Of a DNA stretch of 64,000 nt, positions 10,236 to 22,500 are shown piece by piece (positions within the stretch are counted from its first letter, which is position 1; each line of letters opens with the position of its first letter). The notes beneath the pieces are model-generated. The model had not been told where the DNA came from, searched no databases, and saw only the letters and a list, made by a program, of their open reading frames with translations. Made by a program: the position numbers and the translations under genes. The stretch comes from Pilaira anomala (taxonomy: Eukaryota > Mucoromycota > Mucoromycetes > Mucorales > Mucoraceae). The stretch covers positions 496,001 to 560,000 of the forward strand of contig JAIXMQ010000016.1 of assembly GCA_025716855.1 (NCBI GenBank). The letters are read 5' to 3'.

Positions 10236-11941
10236 ATGCAGCTTTTTAAAAAAAAGAACGATGATGACACTGTCTCTACATATGAAGAAGAAAAAAATGA
10301 AATAAAGAAACCAAGTTATCTACTTCCGGGAGCTTTGGTTACTACTCTTTTCTTTTTATGGGGTTTTAGTTATGGTCTTCTTGATACCCTAAATAAACAT
10401 TTTCAAAATGTACTTGGAATTTGTAAGTAAATTTTAAACGTTGTTGCGCATGAAAAACCAGCTTTTTGACTCATGTTATTTCAAATATTTAGCCACAACG
10501 CAAACAACATTTATGCAAGTTGCTTACTTTGGTGCTTACTTTTTATTCAGTGTGCCGTAAGTTTTAAATGTTTTTTTTTTCTGTCTATTATTTGTATATA
10601 TTTAAACTATTTTAAATAGTGCAAGTATGATTACGAAAAAGTTCGGTTACAAAAAAGCAATCATCTTTGGTCTTATTTTATATGTTATTGGTGCTTTATG
10701 TTTCTACCCTTCTGCTACAAATTTGAGTTTTGGTGGTTTTGTTGGATCTCTGTTCGTTATTGCTTGTGGTATTACCACATTAGAAAACTGTAAGTCGATA
10801 TATTGACGTATATATCTTTATTTTTCTTTAACTCTTTTTTTTATATTTATTTATTTAAAAAATATAGGCGCAAATACGTATATTACAATTATTGGTTCTC
10901 CAAAACATGCATCTCTTCGTATCAATATTGCTCATTGTTTTAACGGTATTGCCAGTACAATCGCTCCTGTTGTTGCTTCCTATGCATTTTTTGGGGGTAA
11001 TGAAGAAGAAACAGATACCGTTGCCAATTTAGACTCTGTTAAATGGTGTTATGTTGGTGTCGCTGGAGGTAATTAGATAAATTTAAAAACATCAAATTAT
11101 CTGGCATACTAAGTTTATTATATAAATTATTTATAGGTGTATTTCTTATTGCTGTCTTATTTTGTTTTGTTCATATTCCTGAAGTTGATGAAGAAGCACT
11201 TATGGCCGAAGAGTCAGCAAAAAGTGGTACAGTTGCTCGTCGTGCTTCCTTGCTTTCTCCACATTTATTATTCGGCTCCTTTGCTCAATTTATGTACACT
11301 GGTGCACAAGTCTGTGTCGCTTCTATGTTCATGTTCTACGCTAGTGATGTAGGACATTTCCCAGATTCCAAAGGTTCTATTTTACTCTCTGTAGGTCAAG
11401 CTTGTTTTACTGTAGGAAGAATCTTGGGTGCCATTTTAATGAGTAAATATCGTGCTGATCATTTAATGGTAATTTATTCCGCCGGTGCAATTATTTCAAA
11501 TATATTTGTCATTGCTATGAAGACAGAGGCAACAACTTATGCTTTGTTAGTGGTTATGTTTTTCGAGAGTATCTTGTTCCCTACTATTTTCTCTCTGGGA
11601 ACCAAAGATTTGGGAAGAAACCATAAGCGTGGATCTGCATTCAGTAAGTACATAATTCGAGACTGTATATATATGTTATAAAAAAACACTGTATTAATGT
11701 AATTTTTTTTTTTTTTCTAGTCATTGCGGGTGTATCTGGTGGTGCAGTCCTTCCTCCACTTCAAGCATTAATTCATGATAATGTCAATGTTAATATCTCT
11801 TTTGTTATCCCATTAATTGCATGGATAGTTGTATTCACTTATGGTGTTGTTGGTCATCGATGGGTTCGATATGTAGACGACCCAATTGTTGAAACCAGAT
11901 TTGATAATAACAAGGAATTTGAAACAGATAAAGTATACTAA
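10236..11941 (+). CDS. Major facilitator sugar permease, FucP/FHS type, 449 aa
   Basis: Predicted sugar:H+ symporter of the fucose-galactose-glucose (FHS) branch of the major facilitator superfamily, in the plasma or an internal membrane. Six exons: 10236-10422, 10493-10556, 10620-10789, 10868-11068, 11137-11643, 11721-11941; total 1350 nt, in frame. After a charged N-terminus (KKKNDDDTVSTYEEEK) the first helix reads TLFFLWGFSYGLLDTLNKHF, the typical FucP start with an Asn/Asp-rich turn, followed by GISTTQTTFMQVAYFGAYF. Exon 4 carries NTYITIIGSP, matching the N-half signature of the family. Length is normal for FucP-like proteins. The upstream ATG at 10146 is rejected because the conserved region begins just after 10236 and the extra residues are T-run-derived. 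A decayed copy lies 3 kb upstream. The substrate is not decidable from sequence. Confidence 0.88.
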
Positions 11942-14900
11942 AAAGCACACAACCCTTTATATATGTATATATCCTTTTTATTTGTACACCATTTAATTTT
12001 TTTCACTTAATATCTTGTTAAAATTATTCTTTATTCCCATTTTTTTTTTAAAAAAATAAATACATATTATCATATTCGTAGTAGTACTTGATTAGTTAAG
12101 CCCCCCCCCCAAGAAATATCTACTTTTTTTTACACACGGGGGGGGGGGGGGGGGGGGGGTTTATATCACTGGCTTTAAATATTACCACACCTACCATCTT
12201 CGTCATTTATTTTTCTTTTGACGTCAAAACGCTCTGATTTATATTATTGCTCGTCTTTTGTCATGTGAGAAACAAAAAATTTAAACCTTATGTTTTTAAA
12301 GCGAGGAAGCCGTTAAAGTCTTTTCTATCAAACTATTGGTGCGGATAGTTATGATGATTTGATTAATTCCCCACATTTTCCAACAAGATTAGGTTGGTCA
12401 CAAGTATTCATTGGCATCACCAATAATCCGACTTATTAACTTCCCCACATTATGAAATGTCACATAACCAAATGCCGTATTTTTCAGAGCGTATGTCACT
12501 ATTTTCATAGGGCTAACCCCCTTTTATTTTTATTTTTACTTCAATTATGTATTCACAACAGTTGGTTAGTAAAGCTTACACAAAAAAAAAAAAAATAAAA
12601 TAAAGTCGTACAGTTTACAAGCAAAGTTTCGAGAACCGTCCATAAAACTTGACCCGAGTTAGGTGATCACTATGTAGTAAGTGTACATAGAACATATCAC
12701 GTCACGCACAAGTAATATGTATTACATATAGTGACCGAATTGTTTATGTAACCTGTACTTCTTCCAAGTAGCAAACTATTAAGCAATTTTTTTTTCTAAA
12801 CAAAAAGTGTTTTTCATAATGTTGGTAAAATCAAACCAACGGCTTACTCTCTTTTCATATTTTCAGTGGCAAAATCATCAACAAAAAATTTTAAAGTTTT
12901 TTTTTTTATCTTAAATTCCTTCCTGTTTTGGAAATAATAAACTTTTAGAGTTACTTTCCTGGCGGAATTATTAACAAGAACAACAAAAGACTTTTTTTTT
13001 TTTCTTTTCACTAATGAAGGAGAGATATATCATATAACTCATAAAGAGTCAATAAAGAAAAGCTTCTTTGTGGTAGATATATCATATAATATAATCTCAT
13101 TTTTAATAATCATTTTCGATTGAGTTTCAGTAATAGCTTGTTTCGGTTAGACGCGAGTATTTTAAAGAAAAGGAAGACGACTGTGTGTGTGTGTGTGTGT
13201 GTGAAAAACTCAACGCGTAAAACAAATAGAAATAAAAATCGTTTACATCTTTTTTAAAAAAAGAAGAAGGGAATAATTAATTGAAACTATACATTTATAT
13301 CCTTTTATCAGTGACATTTATCCATTACACCAAAAGACATTATATTTAAAAAATATTGAATAAATCCAATTTTTATCATGTCGAAATTCTATAAACTTTT
13401 AAAAGAAGCTGATGATAATTAAGCTAGTTAAAGCATCGAATGCAAGCACATACACGGATACACATACACATGAACAGTTGTAAGACCAATTAAACGCTGT
13501 TACCTTTCACAAAGATAGTATACACAGCAGTTAATAGCGAAAAAACTTAATGAAAAATGTCATTGTATGTAGTGCATTCTTCTCTAAAGAATAACTTTAG
13601 AAGATTTAGTTGGATAGACTGGGGTTTTTTTTTTACTTGCGCGTCATATACTACTTTTTTTTCACTTTGTACTATATCTTATTATTAATATGTAAAAAAT
13701 TCATCCACTCACGAGTTCGAAACCAAAATACTCATGGAAAAAGATAGACCAATTATGATTGAATGTAACCCCACATTTGGTACAATCATAAGAAAAAAAA
13801 AGAGGGGTTTAATGTTTACTTTGTTAATTCTCCGATTTTAAATTCTATAAAAGGAAAATGGTAGGATCCACAAAGATGTTTCCGGTGTCATTAAAATCAG
13901 GATTTCTTTTTCACTCGTGAATTATATGACCTGATCTATAAGTTGTCCAAATTGAGAAATATGGGGGTCATATTAGTGAGTGAAATGGAATAAACAAAGA
14001 GATAGTCTGCTGTGCAGTCAATTGCGATCGTCGGACTACTCCAAAATCAGTGATTTTGTGTAAGAGTTATTGTGCAATACTATAATAGGTCTTTTATGAG
14101 AAGTTCGGATCAAGTAAGTAAATCAAAAAACTTTAGAGCTACATGCTGAGTTAAATGACCTAAACTTTATTTCTCCGGGTGTACTGAAGACTGCAAATCA
14201 AATTTCTCCGTTACAAAAGTAAAACGGTATCGTTTTTTTTTTATTATTTTTTGTAAAAAGACTTGTAAATATGAGTTTTGATCTAAAATGTACTAGACAG
14301 CAGTGATAAAATTTATTGGTGTAAAATACATGAATGACTATTACCTGTATGACATAAAATATCCTAAATAACGATATCACCTCATAATAAACCAAGCAGA
14401 AAGGGCATGTGTGTGTGTGAGCTACGGCTAATTATTAAAAAATTCTCAAGCTTCAGGAACGGAGACGAATGTATTATACAATACAGAAAATTTAAAGTGT
14501 ATAATATTTATTTAGGAACGAAAAAAGTGTATTTTTAGTGTAGAAACAAATTCCTATTTCGTTAATTGTACTTCTTGATTCACACGAAAGGGTCATGAGA
14601 AAAAAGTTGGTCATTTTTGGATTTTTTTTCCCTGAATCTGTTTACTGAATAAATAAATAAAATGATGGTACGATTAAGTCTTGATTTCTTTTGTTATCAA
14701 ATATCGCATCTTATATAGATGCGTCTAAGGTATATATACAGATATTTTTTTAAAAAATAAGCTTTTCTTTTTGTATTTCATTAAAAATGAACAATAAAAA
14801 GAGACCAAGTTGCCATGTTTTGTAAAGATCACAAAAATGCGGGGTCAATTAAAAAATCCTTTCCTTTTTTTTTTTTTTTTTTTTTTTTTGATAGGAATAC

Positions 14901-15202
14901 GATAAGGTTCTGGATTATACGGAATTGTAACCAGGCCTAGAAAATATTCCCAGAAGAGGCGTACACCTGTATCACTTTTTATATTATCCCCACACTTTTT
15001 TGCGTTTTTAAAAATGATAATTGGTCTATCCCCATTTTGTAACTCGTTATCTTTTTTCTTCTCACTTACACCGATCTTGTACTTCAAAGTTATCTGGTTA
15101 CATAGTACAATATCAAAACATGTATATATAGTCTTAAAATTTTCATCTCTTCCATTTTTTTTTTCTTCTTCACTTCAAATTACAAAAGTATAATAATCAA
15201 AA
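11942..15202. other. Intergenic, AT-rich, no gene seen
   Basis: About 3.2 kb between two transporter genes. It contains a run of 10 C at 12101-12110 followed by 22 G at 12138-12159, a GT microsatellite at about 13182-13202, and a duplicated motif GATATATCATATA near 13024 and 13077. No supported coding region; the minus-strand frame at 14845-15087 is largely poly-Lys from a T run. Confidence 0.55.
12101..12159. repeat. C10 ... G22 homopolymer pair
   Basis: Ten C (12101-12110) and 22 G (12138-12159) separated by 27 bases. The two runs are complementary and could form a hairpin; the G run alone could form a quadruplex. Exact lengths of such runs are often wrong in assemblies. Confidence 0.85.
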
Positions 15203-16092
15203 ATGGTTAATATACCTCCTACACCTTCTGGTCCTGAATTCGAAGGCATGTTTATTCAACCATTGACTCCAATCGGTGGCAGTTTAATCGGTTCTTTCTT
15301 TGTTGGTCTTATCCCACTTGTCTTGGTATTGGTTTTATTGGGTATATTCAGAGTTCCTGCACATTTATCGTCTCTATCAGGTCTAATTGTTTGGTAATTA
15401 TTGAATGATATGTCAAAAAAAAAATTTTTTTTTTTTTGCTTATCTAACAAATTCTATAGCATATTTATTGCAATTTTTGGATGGCATATGCCAGCAGCCA
15501 ATTGCTTTGAATCTATTGGTAATGGTATCGTGTTTGCACATTGGCCGATTATGTGGATTGTGCTGAACGCGTTATTTATTTACAACGTTACTCTTGAATG
15601 TGGATTCTTTGAATACTTCCGTAGATGGATGTTGACTTATACCCCACCTGACAAACGTGTTATTTTATTGATTGTTGCTTTTAGTTTCGGTGCTCTTTTA
15701 GAAGGTAAAAACATTTACGCGAAATTACAAAAAAAAAAAAAATACTAAATTTTTTAACAAATAGGTGTCGCTGGTTTCGGTATCCCCGGTGCTATCTGTT
15801 CATCTTTAATGGTCTCTTTAGGGTAAATATTAACAAAAAGAGATATTTAGTATCTCCAAGTAACTTAAACCATATTCTATTTACAGTTTCGATCCTGCTG
15901 ATGCCTTGGTATATACCTTAGTCTTTGATACCACACCTGTTGCTTTTGGTGCTTTGGGTATTCCAGTCACCACTTTAGCTACTATTACTGGTTTAGACGT
16001 AATGCATCTTTCTGCTATGATGGGTCGTCAATTACCTCTTTTAAGTTTATTCCTTCCTCTTTATGTCTTGACTTTCTATGCTGGTACGTATA

Positions 16093-16130
<38 letters not shown>

Positions 16131-17492
16131 AAGAAATACTCTCATAATTTTTCTTTTATTAACACAAATTCATTTAAGGTTTCAGAGCTGGTTTTATTGA
16201 ATGTTGGCCCGCAGCTCTTGTTGCCGGTTTCTCATTTGCCTTCACTCAAGTAAGTATTGAGAAATTAAAATGACACACCCACTTGCATACACAGTTTTTA
16301 ATCACATAGCTTTTTTAGGGTGTTTTTGCTAATTTAGTAGGTCCTGAACTTCCTGATTTAATTGCTGGTCTTGTCTCCTTAATCTCCATTGTTGGATTTG
16401 TTCAATTCTGGAAGCCCAAATATAGACCCGAATTTGAAGCTTCCTTGACTGCTATGAAATCAACTTCCCCTGACATTGAAAACATGAGCGCCAGATCCTC
16501 TACCAGTGTCAATAATAATGCTACTCCTTCTGAAAAGGCACAAAGTGAAGGTACACCCGTAGTAGATTCTGATAAGAACAGCATCCAACAGATCGAACAC
16601 GAAGCAAATGGTGATGACGCTTCAGCTGGAAAGGCAAATGCTGCTATCCCACTTCAAGCAGCAATTGTTAAGCCAAGTCTTCGTGAAACTTTGTTAGCCT
16701 GGAGTCCTTGGATTAGTATTGTCGTTGTTGTCATTATGTAAGTCATCTTTTTTTTTAACTGATTTTTTGTTGAAAAAGCAAAGACTCATGTGCTCTATTT
16801 TTAGTTGGACTTTTGCAAAGGTAAATCATGTCGGAAAGACTGCTGTTAAATGGCCTCATCTCCATCAAGAAGTTTATATCACTCTTTACGGTAAACCTTA
16901 TGATGCCATCTGGAACTTTGAACCTTTAGCTACAGGTACTGCTATCCTTGTTGCCTTTTTCCCTTTCGCTGGTCTTGTCTTATGGGACGGAAACCATCCT
17001 AGAGTTTTCTGGATTTCTTTCAAAAAGACTTGTAAACAACTCTTTTTCCCCGATCTTACTGTTTCTTTCATCATGGCCTTTGCCTATCTTTACAACTACA
17101 GTGGTATTGTCTATACTATCGGTTTAACTTTATCCTCTGTCGGTAAAGCATTCCCCTTCTTATCTGCATGGCTCGGTTGGGTCGCTTGTTTCTTATCTGG
17201 TAGTGATACCTCTGCTAATTCCTTATTTGGTAACTTGCAAGTTGTTGCTGCTCGTGAAATTGGTTTATCTGCCGTTTTAATGGCTGCTACCAACTCTACT
17301 GGTGCCGTTACTTCTAAAATGATTTCACCTCAAAATCTTACAACCGGTGTATCTACCATCGGCTTACAAGGTCAAGAAGGTAAAATTCTTCGTAGAACTA
17401 TTTTACATTCTATTGGTATGTGTTGTTTAATGGGTGCTATTGCATGTATTCAACAATACGGTATTCCTCAAATGATTCCTGGTTATTTGTAA
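15203..17492 (+). CDS. L-lactate permease (LctP/LldP family), 622 aa
   Basis: Predicted lactate/glycolate:H+ symporter of the LctP family, best known from bacteria and archaea. Seven exons: 15203-15393, 15460-15704, 15765-15822, 15887-16083, 16179-16249, 16319-16737, 16805-17492; total 1869 nt, in frame. Diagnostic stretches are EGVAGFGIPGAI across the exon 2/3 join, DTTPVAFGALGIPV (exon 4), and near the C-terminus SGSDTSANSLFGNLQ and NSTGAVTSKMISPQNL. About twelve hydrophobic segments are seen. A hydrophilic Ser/Glu/Asp-rich loop sits in exon 6 (about residues 290-365), longer than in bacterial relatives. Six spliceosomal introns with ordinary host codon use show that it is a resident fungal gene, whatever its origin. 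Lactate is the family substrate; the actual substrate here is inferred. Confidence 0.9.
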
Positions 17493-17690
17493 ATTCTTCT
17501 CACCAAAACACCCTCCCCCCTCCCCCCCAAAAAAAAAGAAAAAGAAAGAAATACCTATTTACCCTTCTATCTTTTTCTCTGTAAACATTTCATCTTTATC
17601 TAATTTTATTTATTCCTTTCTTTTCTCTTTATTATATAATATATATACATCTTAATAAATTACTTTATTTCACTCAAATATTCTCGTTTT
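17493..17690. other. 3' flank of the lactate permease
   Basis: C-rich and A-rich runs just after the stop (17511-17545), then T-rich sequence with an ATATATAC and AATAAA-like AATAAATT near 17650. This is a plausible polyadenylation region; nothing else is seen. Confidence 0.4.
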
Positions 17691-17699
17691 AATACTTGA

Positions 17700-18450
17700 T
17701 CAAACAACATTGTCAGAGGCTGAGGTAATACTATTGAGACAATCGAAATTAGTTTTGACGATGACTACTGTTTGTCTTATGGATTTTTTTTTTCTTAGCT
17801 GCCAAAATCAAGCCTAAACTTTGTGCTATTTACGTAGAACCTCAAAAGTCATTAGCTGATATGACTCTTAAAAACAAGGTAAAAAAAAAAAAAGAAGATA
17901 TGTATGATTTGATTAGGTTGTATAAAATGAATAAATCCTATTTATTTATGATAATAAAGGATACATCAGCTTCTTACTACGCCTCATTGATTGAGCAATT
18001 AGCCAAAGAAGTTGTTGCACCTATGAAAGATATGGGTGTCCGTAAAACAACATTAGTCAAATTATACATAAAGTCGGTTTGGTCTTGGCACCAGAGATAT
18101 TAGCCACGTCGAAGTTTAGGGTCATTTCACCTCACTTGGTGTTTGATCAAGACGTTTCTCAATTTGTTGGTTGATTGAACTATCTTTAATTAAGGTAAAG
18201 ACAGCGGTTTCGCTAATTTATTCAATAAAAAAAAAAAAATTTTTATCATACTGTAAATACTTGAAAAAGCTCATTCAACCAGAATTCAAGCTATTGTATC
18301 GACTTCCTTTTTTTTTTATGTACATACACATCAAACATAATTGGTCGGTTACCAATGGATTAGATGTTTTCTCTAATGATTCGAGTTATCGCTAAGATTT
18401 ATGAGATAGTGTTCTCTCTTTCAGTTGGAAGATCAACATATCTTTAATCA
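17700..18450 (+). pseudogene. Gene relic of unknown family
   Basis: Coding-like stretches with plausible splice sites but broken frames. After a T-rich CTTAG comes AAKIKPKLCAIYVEPQKS and ADMTLKNK, then a donor GTAAAA. After an acceptor ATAAAG comes DTSASYYASLIEQLAKEVV followed by APMKDMGVRKTTLVKLY. A frameshift then leads to HKVGLVLAPEILATSKFRV and ISPHLVFDQDVSQFV. Further downstream KKLIQPEFKLLYRL and HNWSVTNGLDVFSNDSSYR look like later exons. No start codon or continuous model can be built. The family is not recognised. It may be a decayed copy of a metabolic enzyme gene. Confidence 0.4.
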
Positions 18451-18696
18451 ATTATGATTTTTTTTTTATTAAACTCAAGGATTTTTTAGCATTCAATTGT
18501 AAATTTCATTAGAAGAAAATGTTTAAAAAATCATCACATTGTAAATGTCAAAAAGAAACGGTTTGTGTGCTAAATTACATACATTTTGACCTTCCGCTCA
18601 TTACCGTCACGGCACGACTATACGTTCTATTGGTTATTTCTACAATAAATCCTTTTACGCTTTTTTTTCCCTTCTTTTTTATTTAAGAAACACGAT

Positions 18697-21063
18697 ATGC
18701 AGAATCAAATAAATACTACACCTACCATAGACAAGAATTCTTTACGTTCAGCACAATATGGTAAAAAGAAAATAAAAGTCTTTTATGAGTACGTTGTTGT
18801 TATTGTTGCTAAATTTCTTTTTTGAAACTAGCTGCTGTTTCTAATATGCTTCATCTGAATTCACCTGAAGGACCATCCACTAGCGCAGTGGGTAGTCCAG
18901 AAAACATTGTTTGGAAGGTGTTAATTTTTGACAAGTTTGGACAGGATATTATTTCTTCTATTATGCGCGTAAACGATCTTCGTGAGAACGGCATTACTGT
19001 TCACATGTAAGAAAGAAAAAAAAAAAAAAAAAAAGAGAGAGAGAGAGAGTGAGAATGTCCAACAAGCACTCATACTTTATATTAGGCTTTTATCTCAAGA
19101 TAGATCACCATTACCAGACGTACCTGCTGTTTATTTTGTAGAACCTACTTCTGAAAATATTAAAAAGATTTGTGAAGTATGAAATAATAATAATTATTAT
19201 TATCTTTTTTTTTTATTTAACAAGCATAATAACAGGATTTAAATCGTAATTTATATGATTCATATTATATCAACTTTTGTTCAACTATACCTCGTCCAAT
19301 CTTGGAAGAATTCGCAACGAAAACGATTACAGACAATACTTCTGAAATGGTAAACCAAGTTTATGACCAATACCTTAATTTCATCTGCACAAACCCCAAT
19401 GTATTCTCACTAAACCAACCTCAAACATTTGTTCATCTTAATAACCCAACTGCAACTGAATCCTTAATCGATGAAACAATTGATAAAACAGTCAACGCAC
19501 TCTTTTCTGTGATTGTGACAATGGGTGTAATTCCAATCATTCGTTGTCCTCGCGGAAACGCCTCAGAAATCGTTGCCAATAAACTCGATAGTAAATTACG
19601 TGATCATGTTATGAACAGTCGAACCAACCTGTTTTCTGACAACTCTAATGCCAACCTTCAACGACCCGTTTTGATCTTATTAGATAGAAGTATGGACTTG
19701 ACTCCTATGTTAAGTCATTCATGGACTTATGAAGCATTAGTCCATGACGTACTCTCAATGAACTTGAACCGTATCACGATTGAAGCCAACGAAACTGTAA
19801 AGAGAAGAAGCTATGATCTCGATAACAAAGATTTCTTTTGGTCAAAGAACGCATCGAGTCCATTCCCCCAAGTTGCAGAAGATATTGATGCCGAATTAAA
19901 CAAGTATAAAAAGGATGCTGCAGAAATTACAGGTGCAAGTGGTGTCAGCAGTCTTGAAGATGTTGGTAATATCGACATGTCATCCAACACCAAATTATTA
20001 AAGTCAGCTATTAACGCATTACCTGAACTCACTGCAAGAAAGGCAACTTTGGATATGCATATGAATATCGCGACTGCTTTATTAAATGAAATCAAGGATA
20101 GACAACTAGACAACTTCTTTCAGATTGAAGAAAGTATCACTCGACAAAATAAAAATACTTTATTGGAAACGATTCGTGATCCCGAAAAGAAGAATCCTGA
20201 AGATAAAATGAGATTATTCTTGATTTATTATCTTTCAACTGTAGATGAAATATCTAAAGAGGATATGGAAGCTTATGAAAATGCTCTTTCGGAAGCTGGG
20301 TGTGACATTGAACCTTTACATTATATCAAATCGTAAATATACCTTTTATAGTTGTATGTATTTATAAATTACTGACATTTCTATATTTATATTTATATTT
20401 ATATAATGTAGTGTACGTGCATTAATGAGAATGACCTCAATGATCTCATCACCACCTCAACCTCAGACTGGGTTCTCTCAAAATGACTTATTCCGTGGAT
20501 TTAGTAGTATTGGTAACAAGGTAAAAAAAAAAAAAAAATACATGATTTGATAAAAGAAACATCCGATTAAAATAATAATCATAATAATAGTTGTCTGATC
20601 GATTGAAAGAAGGAGGATTAGGTGGAGGATTTGAAAACTTATTATCGGGTGTAAAGAACTTATTACCTACACGTCGAGAATTAGTAGTGAGTAAGATTGT
20701 ATCTGACATTATGACACCACCTCAAAACGAAACTTCAAAAGCAAGTGATTATCTTTATTTCGATCCTAAAGTCAGTAAAAACTCGAGATCACCACGTCAA
20801 CACAAGGTAACTTTCCAAGAAGCCATTGTATTTGTTGTAGGCGGTGGTAATTATGTAGAGTATCAAAATTTACAAGAATTAGCTGCTGTAAGTTACATAT
20901 AACACAAATTTGATATTTCTTTTCTCTAATACTTTTTTTTTTATTCATGTAATAGCAAAATAATAGCAAGAAAAAGATTACATATGGTTCTACAGACATT
21001 TTATCCCCTCATCAATTCTTGGATCAATTAGCTACACTAGGAAAAGAGTCTTCTTTAAAATAA
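18697..21063 (+). CDS. SLY1: SLY1-type Sec1/Munc18 protein, 646 aa
   Basis: SM-family protein that binds the Golgi/ER syntaxin Sed5 and promotes SNARE assembly in ER-Golgi traffic. Seven exons: 18697-18760, 18832-19006, 19086-19176, 19236-20332, 20412-20520, 20591-20887, 20956-21063; total 1941 nt, in frame. Length (646 aa) is close to yeast Sly1. Features read: [33 protein letters not shown] (N-terminal domain 1, given in pieces across the exon 2 end), [40 protein letters not shown] with the invariant DR-S-D-T/M-P core, and [13 protein letters not shown] near the C-terminus. The gene is convergent with ZMAT2, with only 4 bases between the stop codons. Confidence 0.93.
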
Positions 21064-21067
21064 ATAA

Positions 21068-21902
21068 TTATGCTTTGGAAGATCCAAATCCTGAAAAACC
21101 CATCATTTTTGCCATATCATCTTCATCTTGTTGATTTACATCTTCTTTCTTTTTATGATGTTCTTTCTTTTGCTTCTTCTTTTCGCGTCTCTTTTGTCTT
21201 TCTTCTTCTTCTTGTTGTTTTATCGAAGCTAATCTTTCATCAAGATCTAAGTGTTATTCAATGAGTTAGATAGATTCTGTTTATTATTGTTTCTACTTAC
21301 TATATTCTTCTTGTTGAGGATTTTCTTTCTTTCGCTTCAACATTGCCAAACGTTCTTTAACTGAATTAAGATCGGCCTTTTCCACCTTGTTTGAAATACC
21401 CGCATTATTTAAATCTATAATATACTCTTGTCAAAAAAAAGACATTCTAATTCCTTTTAAAAAAATTCTTACGTTTTCTTCCGTTTAAATGGTCAATATA
21501 AGTAACACTATCTTTGATAGTGACATCACAATCTTTACAATAAAATCCAGGTTGCTTTCTAGAATCAGCAGCTTGAACCACTTGTATTTTACCCACATTC
21601 TGTTCAATATTGATACGTTCCTCACGAGCCTTTAAAGCTTCTTTACTCGTATCATCGTCTTTATATTCTTTACGTGGTTTCAAAGGTGGTAACCCAAGCT
21701 TTCTACGTTCGTCATTAAGTTCTGCTTGGCGATCGCGCGATTCTCTTGATTTCGCTTTTGCTGCATATTCTGCTTTATTCCAGGTTCGTCTGAAATCCGT
21801 ATCTTTCTAAATAATAGGAGTTTTTTTTTTTTGTTAAATATATCAATGTGATATCATAAAACATGTTTACTTTACAGCTTTTCCTGCACCGTAAGCACTC
21901 AT
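21068..21902 (-). CDS. ZMAT2: ZMAT2/Snu23-type zinc-finger splicing factor
   Basis: Component of the U4/U6.U5 tri-snRNP / B-complex spliceosome. Four exons on the minus strand: 21902-21876 (MSAYGAGKA), 21806 to about 21475, then two more exons to the stop at 21068. It begins with the family signature DFRRTWNKAEY, then a matrin-type C2H2 finger: YCKDCDVTIKDSVTYIDHLN with Cys-x2-Cys and His-x5-His (HLNGRKH, the last His restored across the intron), followed by GISNKVEKADLNSVKERLA, the conserved region after the finger. The C-terminus is a charged Lys/Glu coiled segment ending FSGFGSSKA. A typical short protein for this family (about 200 aa). It overlaps or nearly overlaps the SLY1 3' UTR. Confidence 0.9.
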
Positions 21903-22500
21903 GTTTTTCTCAAACTAAAAAAACACTTTTTGGTCAAAATTAAAAAACGTTTAAATATAAGGAGGGAAACAGCAGTGCAGTCACATGGTCTCAGTGGGCG
22001 ATTGGTAAAGAAAAAAAAACATTACTGCCCCTCACACACAATAACAATAACAATTGGATACCAATTAAAACTGCATATTTAAGGTTTTTATACATTAAAC
22101 AATAGCCACGCCTATAGTAGGAAAAAAGTTAATTAAGAAGAGAAAAAAAAAGAGTTTATTTATTATATATATATGTATGTATAGAGAGAAGAGAGAGAGA
22201 AGAGATAGAGAGACGATTGTACAAAAGAAAAAGAAAAAAAAAAAAATAGCAGAAAGGGAATAATTAAAAAAATTGCTCGGTAATAAAAAATCATATAAGG
22301 TTTTTAGCCCGGCCAGGTTTTTGTTTACATATAAGAAGATCAAGAGAGAGAGGGAGAAGGAGAGGGAAAGAAAGAAAAAGAAGGGCATATAAACATATAG
22401 AAGGATAAAGAATAAAATAAATATATAAGAATAAAAAAAAGAAGCATACAGATTGAAAAAATGGTAAAATAAACATAACAAAAAAAAAAGTGAAAATAGA
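21903..22500. other. Intergenic, AT- and GA-rich
   Basis: Contains a purine-rich stretch (GAGA runs) near 22180-22240 and 22335-22385. On the minus strand these become CT-rich frames of no coding value. It should hold the ZMAT2 promoter and the 3' end of the homeodomain gene. Confidence 0.5.

Noticed and set aside
13700..13745. GAGTTCGAAACC, similar to a tRNA T-loop
   Set aside because: No acceptor stem, D-arm or anticodon arm fits around it. No tRNA or rRNA gene was found anywhere in the window.
10236..17492. Metabolic gene cluster of the two neighbouring transporters
   Set aside because: Different families, 3.3 kb of empty DNA between them, and no enzyme genes nearby; no evidence of co-regulation.
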